From assembly GCF_000801955.1 (NCBI RefSeq), contig NZ_JSZO01000002.1, positions 372,001 to 436,000 of the forward strand: 64,000 bases of DNA, written 5' to 3'. This stretch comes from Ralstonia sp. A12. GTDB lineage: Bacteria; Pseudomonadota; Gammaproteobacteria; Burkholderiales; Burkholderiaceae. The notes under the pieces were generated by a model. It saw nothing but the letters and a program-made list of their open reading frames with translations, searched no databases and had not been told where the DNA came from. Position numbers and translations under genes: made by a program. This document shows positions 34,992-43,661 of this stretch, in pieces. Position 1 is the stretch's first letter, and each line of letters begins with the position of its first letter.

Positions 34992-35701
34992 TGGATGAAC
35001 TCGCGCCAGTTGAGGGTCTGAGGGCTCAGGTACGGTTTGCTTGCCGGCCCATGATTGGCAATCAGGTCCAGGCTGCTGACAAAGGGGGTGAACGCGCCGT
35101 GCAACTGTGTATACGGCCGCATCGCGTAATTCATGTAGGCCACGGTGATGCCGTGCTGCTCGAACTCGGCATGGGCCAGGTAGTTCTTGGCACCGTGTCC
35201 GGTGATGTAGGTGTCGCCTTGCAGCTTCTGCACGATGGCCAGCACGCGGTCGGTATTGCGGCCGGGGATGTCCAGCTCAGGCGAATCGACAAACTTGCGG
35301 TCCAGCTCGATGCCCAGATAGCGGCAGACCGCGCGCATCGACGCCAGCGCCAGTGCGCCCATGTTGGCGTAGTCCGCTTCGTACACCGAGCGCACCAGCG
35401 CCAGCATGTCGCCTGCATGGGGTGCGGCCTCGTAGGCCTGCTCCAGCATGCGCAGATGCTGCGCGCGCCAGTCGACATGGGTTGCCGGTTTGACCTCGTC
35501 AATGCGGGCGCCGAGGTGGAATTTCTCCAGCGGCACCGTCATCCAGCGCGTGCCGGTGGGCTCCTTGATCTGCACGCGGTTGGTGAAGCTGCCCTTGGAG
35601 AACTGCACGTCGGCGTAGTTGACGAGCACGTCCGCCAGCATGATCTGCTCAAGCAGCCCGACCCAGGGGAACAGCATCGGTTGTGTGATGACGACGTTCA
35701 T
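34988..35701 (-). CDS. WbqC-like family protein
   Basis: A 237-residue protein of the WbqC family. Motifs: VVITQPMLFPWVGLLEQIML, DVQFSKGSFTNRVQIKEPTG, HLRMLEQAYEAAPHAG, and late GITVAYMNYAMRPYTQLHG. WbqC-like proteins occur in O-antigen and flagellin-glycosylation clusters; their chemistry is not established for most members. Start (ATGA overlap with the GNAT stop) and stop (4-nt overlap with the next gene) both indicate tight coupling inside one operon. Confidence 0.8.
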   Translation of the reverse strand: MNVVITQPMLFPWVGLLEQIMLADVLVNYADVQFSKGSFTNRVQIKEPTGTRWMTVPLEKFHLGARIDEVKPATHVDWRAQHLRMLEQAYEAAPHAGDMLALVRSVYEADYANMGALALASMRAVCRYLGIELDRKFVDSPELDIPGRNTDRVLAIVQKLQGDTYITGHGAKNYLAHAEFEQHGITVAYMNYAMRPYTQLHGAFTPFVSSLDLIANHGPASKPYLSPQTLNWREFIQ

Positions 35702-36213
35702 GGCGCCAGCATCCGCTCCATGAGGACAACGTCGTGCCAGCGGTTGTCTTGCAGGTAGTGCGCGTTCAACGTGCCGATCTGCCGGAAGTCGAGCTTTCGG
35801 TACAACTCGATCGCGCGTGTGTTCTCGGCCAGCACTTCCAGCGTGATCTTGCGCAGGCACAGCGTTTCACTGGCGTAGGAAAACGCGGCTTCGCACGCGG
35901 CACGCCCGTGACCGTGGCCCTGGGCGGACGACACCAGGCAGATGCCCAGCGAGGCGTGCCGGTTGACCGCATCAATGTGGTTCAACTGCAGGTAACCCAG
36001 CACGCTGTCATCTGCCTGGCTGGCGATGATGAACAGCACCACCTCGCTCTGCTTGGATTTACCAATCAACCAGTCGCGCACGCTGGCGGCAGAGTTGGGC
36101 CGTGGGCGTGTCATCAACTGCAGCTGCGTCGGCACATCGTTGCGCAGCGGTACCAGTTGCGGGATATCGCTCTCGCGCCATTCCCGAAGAATGAGTTTGC
36201 CGCGCGCAATCAT
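35698..36213 (-). CDS. GNAT N-acyltransferase
   Basis: A 171-residue GNAT protein of the RimJ/RimL-like type: LILREWRESDIPQLVPLRND, the acetyl-CoA loop SSAQGHGHGRAACEAAFSYA (an altered Q-x-x-G-x-G/A loop), and ENTRAIELYRKLDFRQIG. Beside a sugar aminotransferase, the natural expectation is N-acylation of the 4-amino-sugar, as in the PseH and VioB routes. It overlaps both neighbours by 4 nt (36210-36213 with the methyltransferase; 35698-35701 with WbqC). Confidence 0.82.
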   Translation of the reverse strand: MIARGKLILREWRESDIPQLVPLRNDVPTQLQLMTRPRPNSAASVRDWLIGKSKQSEVVLFIIASQADDSVLGYLQLNHIDAVNRHASLGICLVSSAQGHGHGRAACEAAFSYASETLCLRKITLEVLAENTRAIELYRKLDFRQIGTLNAHYLQDNRWHDVVLMERMLAP

Positions 36214-37382
36214 GGCTGGAAGCGGAAGTAGCGGAAGCGGTTCGGATACGCGGCTTCCACGGTGTGCCGTACTTCGTCGGCAATGACCGGGTTGACGGCC
36301 AGGTACACGACTTCGACTTCGTCCGGAATGCTGTCCAGCGCCACCACCGGTTTGCCGGCCAGCGACGACCCCTGCAGGTACGGGTTCTGGTCGACAAACG
36401 CGCGCAGGGCATGCGGCTGTTGCAGGTTGCTGGCGGTGTAGGCGCCGTAGAAACCGGCGCCGTAGATCACGGCAGGCGCGCCGCCGTGCTGTGTTTCAAA
36501 GTCCGTCAGATGGCTGGAGGCTTGTTGCCAGAAGCGAGCGAGCCGGTTGGCGGCGCTCTGCGTGTCGGCCAGTTCCTGCGCATCCAGCACCGGTGCGACT
36601 TTGCTATCGCCGGGCCGGCGCACGGCCGTGACGACGAACGCGCCACGATGGCTTTGCGCATCCGCTTCGAGCAGATCAAACCCGTGGTTGGCCAGCAGCG
36701 TCTGCAGCGACGTGCGTGTGAAGTGATTGACGTGATCCGCCACCAGAAAATCCACCGAGTTGGTGAACGTGTTCGGCACGATGGCGTACAGCCGGCCACC
36801 GTCACGCAGCAGGCCATGGATGTTGCGCAGGGCAGTCGTCAGGTCGGGGATGTGCTCAAGCGAGAAGAACGAGCTGACCACATCGAACGAGCGTTGCCAT
36901 GCCGGTGGGATCGTGTACGTAGCCCACTGTTCGGGGCTGAGGAATTTTTCCCAGAAGCCGATGTAGCGGTCGCTGATGTCGAACAGGTGGACGTTCACGT
37001 CCGGGCGCTGTTGCTTCAGCAGGCGCATGGTCGCGCTCTTGGCGCAGCCGAAGTCGACCACGCGCGCGCCTTCGGGCAGTTGCAGCTTTTTCTGGAAGAG
37101 GGCGACCTGGTGGTCGGCGCGGAAGATTTTCTGGCCGTTCTCGACGGCGTAGATCTGGTCTTCTTCCTCGCTATTGACGAGGATGTCGTACTCGGTGTCG
37201 TAGAAGCTGCCGTTGTCACACAGCTCGACGGTCTGGATGTGGCCGCACGCGGCGCAGCAGAACACCTCCAGCGTGCCTTCCATGGCCCGGCGCAGTGACG
37301 ACAGTGCGCTTTGCGGGGCGCGGTAGATCGGCTCTGCCAGCGGTTGCTGGCAGACATTGCATGGCAGTGCACCCTGGGTCAT
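36210..37382 (-). CDS. Zinc-ribbon SAM-dependent sugar methyltransferase
   Basis: A 390-residue protein. Residues about 8-50 hold a zinc-ribbon-like set (PCNVCQQP then FCCAACGHIQ). Residues about 80-260 are a class I methyltransferase (ARVVDFGCAKSATMRLLKQQ, then VVSSFFSLEHIPD). The C-terminal 130 residues form a Rossmann-like domain (AVIYGAGFYGAYTASNLQQ). This architecture is that of NDP-sugar C-methyltransferases (TylC3-like) and related flagellin-island methyltransferases. The start at 37382 leaves 2 nt to the upstream stop. Target carbon unknown. Confidence 0.82.
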   Translation of the reverse strand: MTQGALPCNVCQQPLAEPIYRAPQSALSSLRRAMEGTLEVFCCAACGHIQTVELCDNGSFYDTEYDILVNSEEEDQIYAVENGQKIFRADHQVALFQKKLQLPEGARVVDFGCAKSATMRLLKQQRPDVNVHLFDISDRYIGFWEKFLSPEQWATYTIPPAWQRSFDVVSSFFSLEHIPDLTTALRNIHGLLRDGGRLYAIVPNTFTNSVDFLVADHVNHFTRTSLQTLLANHGFDLLEADAQSHRGAFVVTAVRRPGDSKVAPVLDAQELADTQSAANRLARFWQQASSHLTDFETQHGGAPAVIYGAGFYGAYTASNLQQPHALRAFVDQNPYLQGSSLAGKPVVALDSIPDEVEVVYLAVNPVIADEVRHTVEAAYPNRFRYFRFQP

Positions 37383-37384
37383 GG

Positions 37385-38227
37385 TCAGGCTTCCACAGAA
37401 AGTTCGGGATGGACGGTGCGGAAGTCGACGCCGTTGGCGTACGAGCCCTTCCAACCGTGCGAGCGCCCGGTCGGCTCGCAGAAATTGAAGTAGCGGAACT
37501 GCATCGACCAGCGTGAACGCTGGCTCGTGTTGTGCCCCGATGCGTGCAGCACCAGAAAGTCCACCATCACCAGATCACGCGGCTTGGTCAACGGCTGCAC
37601 GTGCGGGTAGCGCGCGAGATAGCTTGCTTCGTCCTTGATCAGCAAGGCATAGGCGCCTTGCTTGCCGGCGTTGTCGGGGTCCGCGCTGAACACGGGCAGC
37701 GGCCCTTCCACGTGGGAACCAGGGCAGAACTCAACCGGCCCGATCTCGGGCGTGATTTCCACCAGCGGGCTCCAGAACACCACACCGTCCAGGCTGCGCA
37801 ACTGGGCAGGATATTCCTGATGCCAGTTGGCCCGAAATTTCTCTTCACGCGGGTTGTCGATGCGGATGCCCGAGCCGGCGTGTGCAATGCCCGGCAGCGA
37901 GCCGGGGCGCACTTCGGTCACGAGCTGTTCGTGCCGCTCGTCGCCCAGCAGGCGCACGAATGCCGGGATCTGCTTGACCGCGTCGTACACCTCGGCGCCG
38001 TATTTGCGATTGGCTTTGATGACCGCCTGATAACCGTCGTCGAAGCGTTCTGGTGCAAACGGCGTACGCACGATGTCGAGGCGGTACTTGTCGATCACCA
38101 GCCCGATGATGTCGTAGATCGCGCGCTGGATCGGCTCGACCTGCGATGGCGCGTAGAAGTCGCGCAGGATCAGCAGGCCGTCGCGCTGAAACGTCTCGAT
38201 TTGATCGGGGCTCAGGATGCCAGGCAT
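37385..38227 (-). CDS. PhyH-type Fe(II)/2-oxoglutarate dioxygenase
   Basis: A 280-residue protein of the phytanoyl-CoA dioxygenase superfamily: LSPDQIETFQRDGLLILRDF, then ANWHQEYPAQLRSLDGVVFW with the H-x-E/D-like metal pair, EIGPVEFCPGSHVEG, and a late His in MVDFLVLHASGHNTS before QRSRWSMQFRYFN. It probably hydroxylates the sugar or its acyl group. It overlaps the aminotransferase gene by 16 nt. PhyH proteins are seen in other flagellin modification islands, but no exact function can be read. Confidence 0.8.
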   Translation of the reverse strand: MPGILSPDQIETFQRDGLLILRDFYAPSQVEPIQRAIYDIIGLVIDKYRLDIVRTPFAPERFDDGYQAVIKANRKYGAEVYDAVKQIPAFVRLLGDERHEQLVTEVRPGSLPGIAHAGSGIRIDNPREEKFRANWHQEYPAQLRSLDGVVFWSPLVEITPEIGPVEFCPGSHVEGPLPVFSADPDNAGKQGAYALLIKDEASYLARYPHVQPLTKPRDLVMVDFLVLHASGHNTSQRSRWSMQFRYFNFCEPTGRSHGWKGSYANGVDFRTVHPELSVEA

Positions 38228-39363
38228 GTCAGCTTCTCCTGGTGTTCGCGCACGAGATCGAGCACCACGTTGGACACCGTCTCGATGTTCTCGCTCGACA
38301 TATCGTGATACGACGGCAGGTTGATCGCGCGCTCGGCAATCGCATAGCTGTTGGGCGCCTTGTTGCGCGCACTGTCTGCCGATGTGCCGAACAGCTCCGT
38401 CTGGCTCAGCGGATAGAAGAACACGCGCGCATCGATGCCGCGGCGCGAGAACGCCGCCAGCAGCCCATCGCGCGTGATGCCCAGGGCTTCGTCAAACACG
38501 ACGGTCGGCATCCAGTAGCTGTTCAGCGTGCCCGGCGCCTCGGGGTTGAGCGCGAGGCCGGCAACGTCACCGAGATGCCGTTGATACTCAGCGAAGATCT
38601 CGCGCTTGCGTGTAACCAGTGCATCTACACGCTCAAGCTGCGCGCAGCCGATCGCGGCCTGGATATTTGAGATCCGGTACTTGAAGCCGATGAAGTCCGA
38701 CCAGAACTGTTTGCCGCCAGGCACGCGGCCGTGGTTGTTCAGCGTCATCACGCGGTCGTACAGTGCGCGGTCGTTGGTGACGAACATGCCGCCTTCGCCC
38801 GTCGTCATGGTCTTGGTGCCGTGGAACGAGAACGTGCCAAAGATGCCCTGCGAGCCCGCAGCGTGCCCATGCCAGCGCGAGCCGAGCGCCTCGGCCGCGT
38901 CTTCGATGACGGGAATGCCGTGGCGCTGGCCGATCTCCAGCAACTGGTCCATCTCGCACAGGTTGCCGTAGAGGTGCGTGGCGACGATGGCTTTCGTGCG
39001 CGGCGTGATGGCGGCTTCCACCAGCGCCGGGTCTACGCACCATGTGTCGGGCAGGATGTCGACAAATACCGGCGTGGCGCCCACGTAGGTGATGGGCGAG
39101 GCGGTGGCGATCCAGTTGGTGTCGGCCAGGATCACCTCGTCGCCCGCGCCGATGCCCAGCGCTGCGAGCCCCATGTGCATGGCACCGGTGCAGCTCGATG
39201 TGGCGATGGCGTATTGCGTGCCGACAAACGCGGCAAACTGCTTTTCAAAGCGGTTGATATAGGCGTAGCACTGGTCGCCCCAGCCGTTGCGGGCGGCGTC
39301 GGTGGCGTATTCGACTTCCAGCTCGGTGATCGACGGCTTGGAGTACAGAATCTTCTGGGTCAT
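38212..39363 (-). CDS. DegT/DnrJ/EryC1-type sugar aminotransferase
   Basis: A 383-residue PLP enzyme of the sugar aminotransferase family (PseC, VioA, PerA). The PLP lysine is present at Lys184 in FSFHGTKTMTTGEGG; ATSSCTGAMHMGLAALG binds PLP phosphate, and VIEDAAEALGS holds the Asp for the pyridine nitrogen. The lysine separates it from the histidine-type dehydrases (ColD, RfbH) that give 3,6-dideoxy sugars. Given rfbF and rfbG next door, the likely substrate is CDP-4-keto-6-deoxy-glucose (or its epimer), giving a 4-amino-4,6-dideoxy-sugar. A separate dTDP pathway is the alternative. Confidence 0.85.
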   Translation of the reverse strand: MTQKILYSKPSITELEVEYATDAARNGWGDQCYAYINRFEKQFAAFVGTQYAIATSSCTGAMHMGLAALGIGAGDEVILADTNWIATASPITYVGATPVFVDILPDTWCVDPALVEAAITPRTKAIVATHLYGNLCEMDQLLEIGQRHGIPVIEDAAEALGSRWHGHAAGSQGIFGTFSFHGTKTMTTGEGGMFVTNDRALYDRVMTLNNHGRVPGGKQFWSDFIGFKYRISNIQAAIGCAQLERVDALVTRKREIFAEYQRHLGDVAGLALNPEAPGTLNSYWMPTVVFDEALGITRDGLLAAFSRRGIDARVFFYPLSQTELFGTSADSARNKAPNSYAIAERAINLPSYHDMSSENIETVSNVVLDLVREHQEKLTCLAS

Positions 39364-39365
39364 GG

Positions 39366-39953
39366 CTATGCCTGTGGTTCAGGATTCAGGGCCAGCAAGT
39401 CGATCCCCGTGAACGCGTGGGTCAGCGGCGGATGGTTGCGGTCCCGGTCGGAGCATTCGGTCATGGCGAGCGGCCAGGCAATGCCCAGCCGGCCGTCGTT
39501 CGGGTTGAGGCCGTCTTCCGCGGCCTGCGCATACGGTGTCGAGGTCAGGTACAGCAGCTCACAATCGTCTTCCAGCGCCTGGAAACCATGCGCGAAGCCT
39601 TTGGGCACCAGCAGGCTGTTGTGCCGCTCGGCAGACAGCTCAACCGCGTGCCATTGCAGAAAGGTCGGCGAGCCCGCGCGCAGGTCGACAGCGACGTCGA
39701 ATACGCGGCCGCGCACGCAGCTCACCAGCTTGATCTCGGCATGCGGCGGGTATTGGAAGTGCAGCCCGCGCACGGTGCCGCGCTTGGCGGAATAGGAGTG
39801 GTTGATCTGCGCGACCGGGGTGTCAAACCCAGCGGCGGCAAGTTCCTCTGCGCAGAAGAAGCGCGAGAAGAAACCGCGGTGGTCACCGATGACTTTACGG
39901 GTGATTTCAACCACGCCAGCCAGCGGTGTCGGCGCGATGGTGAAGCGGCTCAT
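39366..39953 (-). CDS. RfbC-like sugar 3,5-epimerase
   Basis: A 195-residue cupin of the dTDP-4-dehydrorhamnose 3,5-epimerase family. It keeps RKVIGDHRGFFSRFF, the catalytic His in VRGLHFQYPP, FDVAVDLRAGSP, and VPKGFAHGFQAL. No rmlA, rmlB or rmlD is present, so the substrate here is probably a CDP-4-keto-6-deoxyhexose from RfbG, and the enzyme may epimerise one or two centres. It overlaps rfbG by 4 nt and lies 2 nt before the aminotransferase. Confidence 0.83.
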   Translation of the reverse strand: MSRFTIAPTPLAGVVEITRKVIGDHRGFFSRFFCAEELAAAGFDTPVAQINHSYSAKRGTVRGLHFQYPPHAEIKLVSCVRGRVFDVAVDLRAGSPTFLQWHAVELSAERHNSLLVPKGFAHGFQALEDDCELLYLTSTPYAQAAEDGLNPNDGRLGIAWPLAMTECSDRDRNHPPLTHAFTGIDLLALNPEPQA

Positions 39954-41068
39954 GCGGCGCTCCTGGATGTGGAGGCAGATGCGGCGGCGGTAAATTGGTC
40001 GATCTGCTTGTCGCAGAGCGCACGCGCGTCTGCTGTCTTGTCATGCAGTTGGCGATACCAGGCGGCTGTGTGTTCCAGCGCGGTCTCGAACGGCCAGGCT
40101 GTTTGCCAGCCTAGTTGCTGGCGCGCCCGGCTGGCGTCGAGATGCAGCATGCCCGCCTCATGGCGGCCGGTGGTGGCATTGGCGTCCAGTTGCCAGATCA
40201 GATCCGGCCAGTGTTGTTGCAGACCTTGCAGCACCTGTTCAACCGTGCGCGTAGCGGCGCTGTCCGGGCCGAAATTCCAGGCCGTTGCGCAGGAGGCGTC
40301 ACCGGCCAGCAGGCGCTGCGCGAGCACCAGGTAGCCATGCAGGCAATCCAGCACGTGTTGCCACGGCCGCGTGGCGTGCGGCGAACGGATGACCAACGGT
40401 GTACCGGCACGCATCGCGCGCTCGGCATCGGGGATGAGCCGGTCTTCCGACCAGTCACCGCCGCCAATCACATTGCCAGCACGGCCAGTGGCCAACAGCG
40501 GGCCGTTGGCAAAGAACGCGCGCCGGTAGCTTGCGGCCACCAGTTCTGCGCACGCCTTGGAGGCGCTGTAGGGGTCATGGCCGCCGAGTGCATCGGTTTC
40601 GCGGTAGCCCCAGGCCCATTCGCGGTTGTCGTAGCACTTGTCGGTGGTGGCCACCACGATGGCCGACAGGTTCGTGCAGCCGCGCGCGGCTTCCAGCACG
40701 TTCACCGTGCCCATTACGTTGGTGGCGTAGGTGGCAGCGGGGTCCTTGTACGACGCGCGCACCAGCGGCTGTGCCGCGAGGTGAAAGACGACGTCGGGCT
40801 GTGCCGCAGTCATGGCTTCATGTACGCAACCCGGCAAGCCATCCGCATCACGGATATCGCCCAGCGTATGACCGGCCAACGCGGATTCCACGTTGGCAGA
40901 CGTGAAAAGATTCGGAGTCGTTTCCGGCGCCAGGCTGTAACCGTAGACTTGCGCGCCAAGTTGATGCAGCCACAGCGCCAGCCAGCTTCCCTTGAAGCCA
41001 GTATGCCCAGTCAGGAAGACGCGCTTGCCGGCCCAGGCGGCGGGATGGAGCGTCACCACTTTTTCCAC
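39950..41068 (-). CDS. rfbG: CDP-glucose 4,6-dehydratase
   Basis: A 372-residue extended short-chain dehydrogenase. [20 protein letters not shown] is the RfbG-type NAD motif; the catalytic YxxxK is in [27 protein letters not shown] is at the end. It converts CDP-glucose to CDP-4-keto-6-deoxy-glucose. The GTG at 41068 with GGGAG upstream was preferred; another GTG at 41089 is in frame. It overlaps rfbF by 16 nt, showing translational coupling. Confidence 0.9.
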   Translation of the reverse strand: MEKVVTLHPAAWAGKRVFLTGHTGFKGSWLALWLHQLGAQVYGYSLAPETTPNLFTSANVESALAGHTLGDIRDADGLPGCVHEAMTAAQPDVVFHLAAQPLVRASYKDPAATYATNVMGTVNVLEAARGCTNLSAIVVATTDKCYDNREWAWGYRETDALGGHDPYSASKACAELVAASYRRAFFANGPLLATGRAGNVIGGGDWSEDRLIPDAERAMRAGTPLVIRSPHATRPWQHVLDCLHGYLVLAQRLLAGDASCATAWNFGPDSAATRTVEQVLQGLQQHWPDLIWQLDANATTGRHEAGMLHLDASRARQQLGWQTAWPFETALEHTAAWYRQLHDKTADARALCDKQIDQFTAAASASTSRSAA

Positions 41069-41826
41069 GGAGCACTCCCCGATTGCCACAGGGCTTCCAG
41101 GCTGTTCTTGTCGCGCAGCGTGTCCATCGGCTGCCAGAAGCCGTGGTGCTCAAACGTATTCAGTTCGCCCATCTCGGCCAGGCGCGTCATCGGTGCGCCT
41201 TCCCAGGGGGTGTCTTCGCTTGCGATGTATTCGATCACGGACGGATTCAGCACGAAGAAGCCGCCGTTGATCCAGGTGCCGCCGTCGCCCGGCGGCTTTT
41301 CCGTGAAGCCGGTCACGCGCGTGCCGTCGCGCTGGAGCAAGCCGTAGCGCCCCGGTGGCTGCACGGCCGTCACCGTGGCCATCTTGCCGTGCGCGCGGTG
41401 GAAGGCGATCTTGCTGGTGATGTCGATGTCGGACACGCCGTCGCCGTAGGTGAAGCAGAACGGCTCGTTCGGGTCGAGGTAGGCTGCCACGCGCTTCAGG
41501 CGCCCGCCGGTCTGCGATTGCTCGCCGGTGTCGACCAGCGTGATGCGCCAGGGCTCGGCGTGGCGCTCGTGCACGGTCACTTCGTTCTTCGACATGTCGA
41601 ACGTCACGTCCGACATGTGCAGGAAGTAGTTGGCGAAGTATTCCTTGATGACGTAGCCCTTGTAACCCAGGCAGATGATGAAGTCGTTGATGCCGTGGGC
41701 GGCGTAGATCTTCATGATGTGCCACAGGATCGGACGGCCGCCAATCTCGATCATCGGTTTGGGCTTGAGGTGCGACTCCTCGCTGATGCGCGTGCCGAGG
41801 CCCCCGGCCAGGATGACTGTCTTCAT
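41053..41826 (-). CDS. rfbF: Glucose-1-phosphate cytidylyltransferase
   Basis: A 257-residue nucleotidyltransferase. Signature [20 protein letters not shown] and [20 protein letters not shown], then [14 protein letters not shown], and [20 protein letters not shown]. It makes CDP-glucose from CTP and glucose-1-phosphate, the first committed step of the CDP-sugar pathway encoded here. It is the first biosynthetic gene of the island, 14 nt after glycosyltransferase copy B. Confidence 0.92.
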   Translation of the reverse strand: MKTVILAGGLGTRISEESHLKPKPMIEIGGRPILWHIMKIYAAHGINDFIICLGYKGYVIKEYFANYFLHMSDVTFDMSKNEVTVHERHAEPWRITLVDTGEQSQTGGRLKRVAAYLDPNEPFCFTYGDGVSDIDITSKIAFHRAHGKMATVTAVQPPGRYGLLQRDGTRVTGFTEKPPGDGGTWINGGFFVLNPSVIEYIASEDTPWEGAPMTRLAEMGELNTFEHHGFWQPMDTLRDKNSLEALWQSGSAPWKKW

Positions 41827-41840
41827 GGTTCAGTGCTCGC

Positions 41841-42971
41841 TCATGCGGCGACCGGTGCGGCCGAAGCGGCGGTGCGTTCCTGCATCTGCCGCGCGAGGTT
41901 GGAAAAATGATTGGCCTTGATAGCCAGGGTGTCGGCTTGGGCGCGGTAGGTCAGCGCCAGGTACTTTGCGGCGGCAAAGCTGCCGCGCCCGAACACGGCG
42001 GCGTCCAGCTTGGGCTGCTCACCAATCTCCAGGCATTTCAGGAAGGCGGACTCCGCCATCGGCAGCCACTGTTTTTCGGCCTGCGCGGCGTCCTGGGCGG
42101 CGGCCTCAAACATCAGGTGGCCGAGCATGTAGAAGTAGTCGGGCGAGCCGGACCATTCCTCCATCCACTCGCCGGCCAGGGTGATGGCCGCATCCAGTTG
42201 CTTGGATTTGGACAGGCACGCCAGCAGGCAGATGCACAGGTCATGCCGATACGGCGCCGTCTTGGGCGCCGTTGTCAGCGCACGCTGGTAGTGCGCAGCG
42301 GCCTGGGCCGGGTCTTTCTGGTTGATCTCAAAGTCTTTGCCGAGCTGGTAGAGCACGTACGGATCATCCGGATGCGCGGCCAGCTCCAGTTGCAGCAGGG
42401 TGTGGTTGCGCCCGCGCTTCTGGTCCAGCTTGGCGTTCATGTAGCCGTCGTGGCCGATTACCAGCGGCAGGCGCACGCGCTGCAGGTTGGCCGCAGTGGG
42501 CGTACTGGCGACGGGCTGCTCGTGGATGCGGCCCTTGTAGCGCACGCCGCGCGGCAGCAGGCGGGCGATCCAGCTGTTGGAGTGCTCGACGTGGCCCGAG
42601 ATGTCGTATTCGCTGCGGATGCACACCACGCCCAGCAGCGGGCCGAAGGTGCACGCGTCGCGCAGCTCTGCGGTACCGCCTTCGATCCACTCGTCGGCGT
42701 CCAGCACAAGGTTCCAGTCGGCATTGGCGGCGGCCAGTGCGGCATTGCGGGCGGCCGAGAAGTCATCGACCCACGTGAAGTGGTGGACTTGCGCGCCGCA
42801 TGCCTGGGCAATCGCCACGGTGTCGTCGGTGGAGCCGGTGTCGAGCACGATCATGCGGTCGACATGCGGCTTGGCGCTCAGCAGGCAGCGCTCGATGCAG
42901 GCGGCCTCATTGCGGGCGATGACCACCAGCGCAATGTCGGATTTGGCGCGGTGCTTGGCGTGTTTGGACAT
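41841..42971 (-). CDS. GT2 glycosyltransferase with C-terminal TPR-like region (copy B)
   Basis: A 376-residue paralogue of 31541-32638. The start of the fold is the same (ALVVIARNEAACIERCLLSA KP); VLDTGSTDDT and LVLDADEWIEGG form the nucleotide and metal sites; a C-terminal helical-repeat region follows. It differs in the acceptor-side region (about 125-165) and has a longer basic N-terminus. The ATG at 42971 has GGGAG upstream; an in-frame start at 42992 is possible. It is 76 nt downstream of fliE copy B and may start the island operon. Confidence 0.83.
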   Translation of the reverse strand: MSKHAKHRAKSDIALVVIARNEAACIERCLLSAKPHVDRMIVLDTGSTDDTVAIAQACGAQVHHFTWVDDFSAARNAALAAANADWNLVLDADEWIEGGTAELRDACTFGPLLGVVCIRSEYDISGHVEHSNSWIARLLPRGVRYKGRIHEQPVASTPTAANLQRVRLPLVIGHDGYMNAKLDQKRGRNHTLLQLELAAHPDDPYVLYQLGKDFEINQKDPAQAAAHYQRALTTAPKTAPYRHDLCICLLACLSKSKQLDAAITLAGEWMEEWSGSPDYFYMLGHLMFEAAAQDAAQAEKQWLPMAESAFLKCLEIGEQPKLDAAVFGRGSFAAAKYLALTYRAQADTLAIKANHFSNLARQMQERTAASAAPVAA

Positions 42972-43047
42972 ACGGACTCCCGGACTCACCAACTGCAGCA
43001 GCAGCCAGTTGGCGCGGACAAAAAATAAAAACCCGGAGCGTGTGGCG

Positions 43048-43389
43048 TCAGATCGACATGCTCATGATGCTTTGGTACGCCGAGACGAACTTGTTACGCA
43101 CCTGCACGGCGGTCTGGAGGTCGATGTTGGCCTTCTGCAGAGAGAGCATCACGTCGTGCAGATCCACGTCGCTATTGCCCATTTCGAAACTGCGCGAGAC
43201 GGATTCGGCCTTTTGTTGCGATGCATCAACCCTATCCAGCGACGACTTGAGCACCGCACCGAAGTCGACACTGACTTTGGCGCCGTCGCCGTCTGCGCCA
43301 CTGGCGCCGCCAAGCCCGCTGACCTTGCCCGACGGTGCCAGCACGCTGTTCATCAGCGACACCACCGAGTTGGCGTTCGTAATATCCAT
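43048..43389 (-). CDS. fliE: FliE, rod/MS-ring adaptor, copy B
   Basis: A 113-residue FliE. It starts MDITNANSVVSLMNSVLAPS, has a Gly/Ala/Asp-rich linker about 4 residues longer than in copy A, and then an identical C-terminal 49 residues. It is divergent from fliF, the usual neighbour, with 272 nt between, so it is the likely ancestral copy. AGAGGA lies upstream. Because both copies are intact, the flagellum could be built with either or a mixture. Confidence 0.94.
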   Translation of the reverse strand: MDITNANSVVSLMNSVLAPSGKVSGLGGASGADGDGAKVSVDFGAVLKSSLDRVDASQQKAESVSRSFEMGNSDVDLHDVMLSLQKANIDLQTAVQVRNKFVSAYQSIMSMSI

Positions 43390-43562
43390 GTGAAGAGGAC
43401 TCCTCTTTTCTGTGCGTCTCTTGCGTGTGGCGCCGGCTGTTGGCCGGTTTCTGGCCGCTATGGCGCCACGGTGATGCAAAGGTAGCCGCCGGGCAGGCGT
43501 TCCCAAGCGCCCAAAAGAGCGGGAAAAGGCCCTCTTCTTGCCAATTTGCTTGTGCACCCCCT

Positions 43563-43570
43563 GCCGATAA
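43563..43570 (+). promoter_or_regulatory. Possible sigma-28 -10 element before fliF
   Basis: An exact GCCGATAA lies in the fliE/fliF divergent region. At 11-nt spacing the -35 position reads ATTTGCTT, only 3 of 8 to consensus. It may be a weak or activator-dependent promoter, or chance. No better promoter is visible for fliFGHIJK. Confidence 0.25.
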
Positions 43571-43661
43571 TGGCAACCACGGAGCTTTGCCCGTTATTTG
43601 GATTTCTCGGGGTTTAGTTGCTCCCGTTATGTAGTTAGCGCAGTCAGTCAGGAGATTTGGG

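Noticed and set aside
38212-39363. Reading the aminotransferase as a 3-dehydrase (ColD/RfbH type) for dideoxy sugars
   Set aside because: The PLP lysine is present at Lys184, whereas those dehydrases have histidine there.
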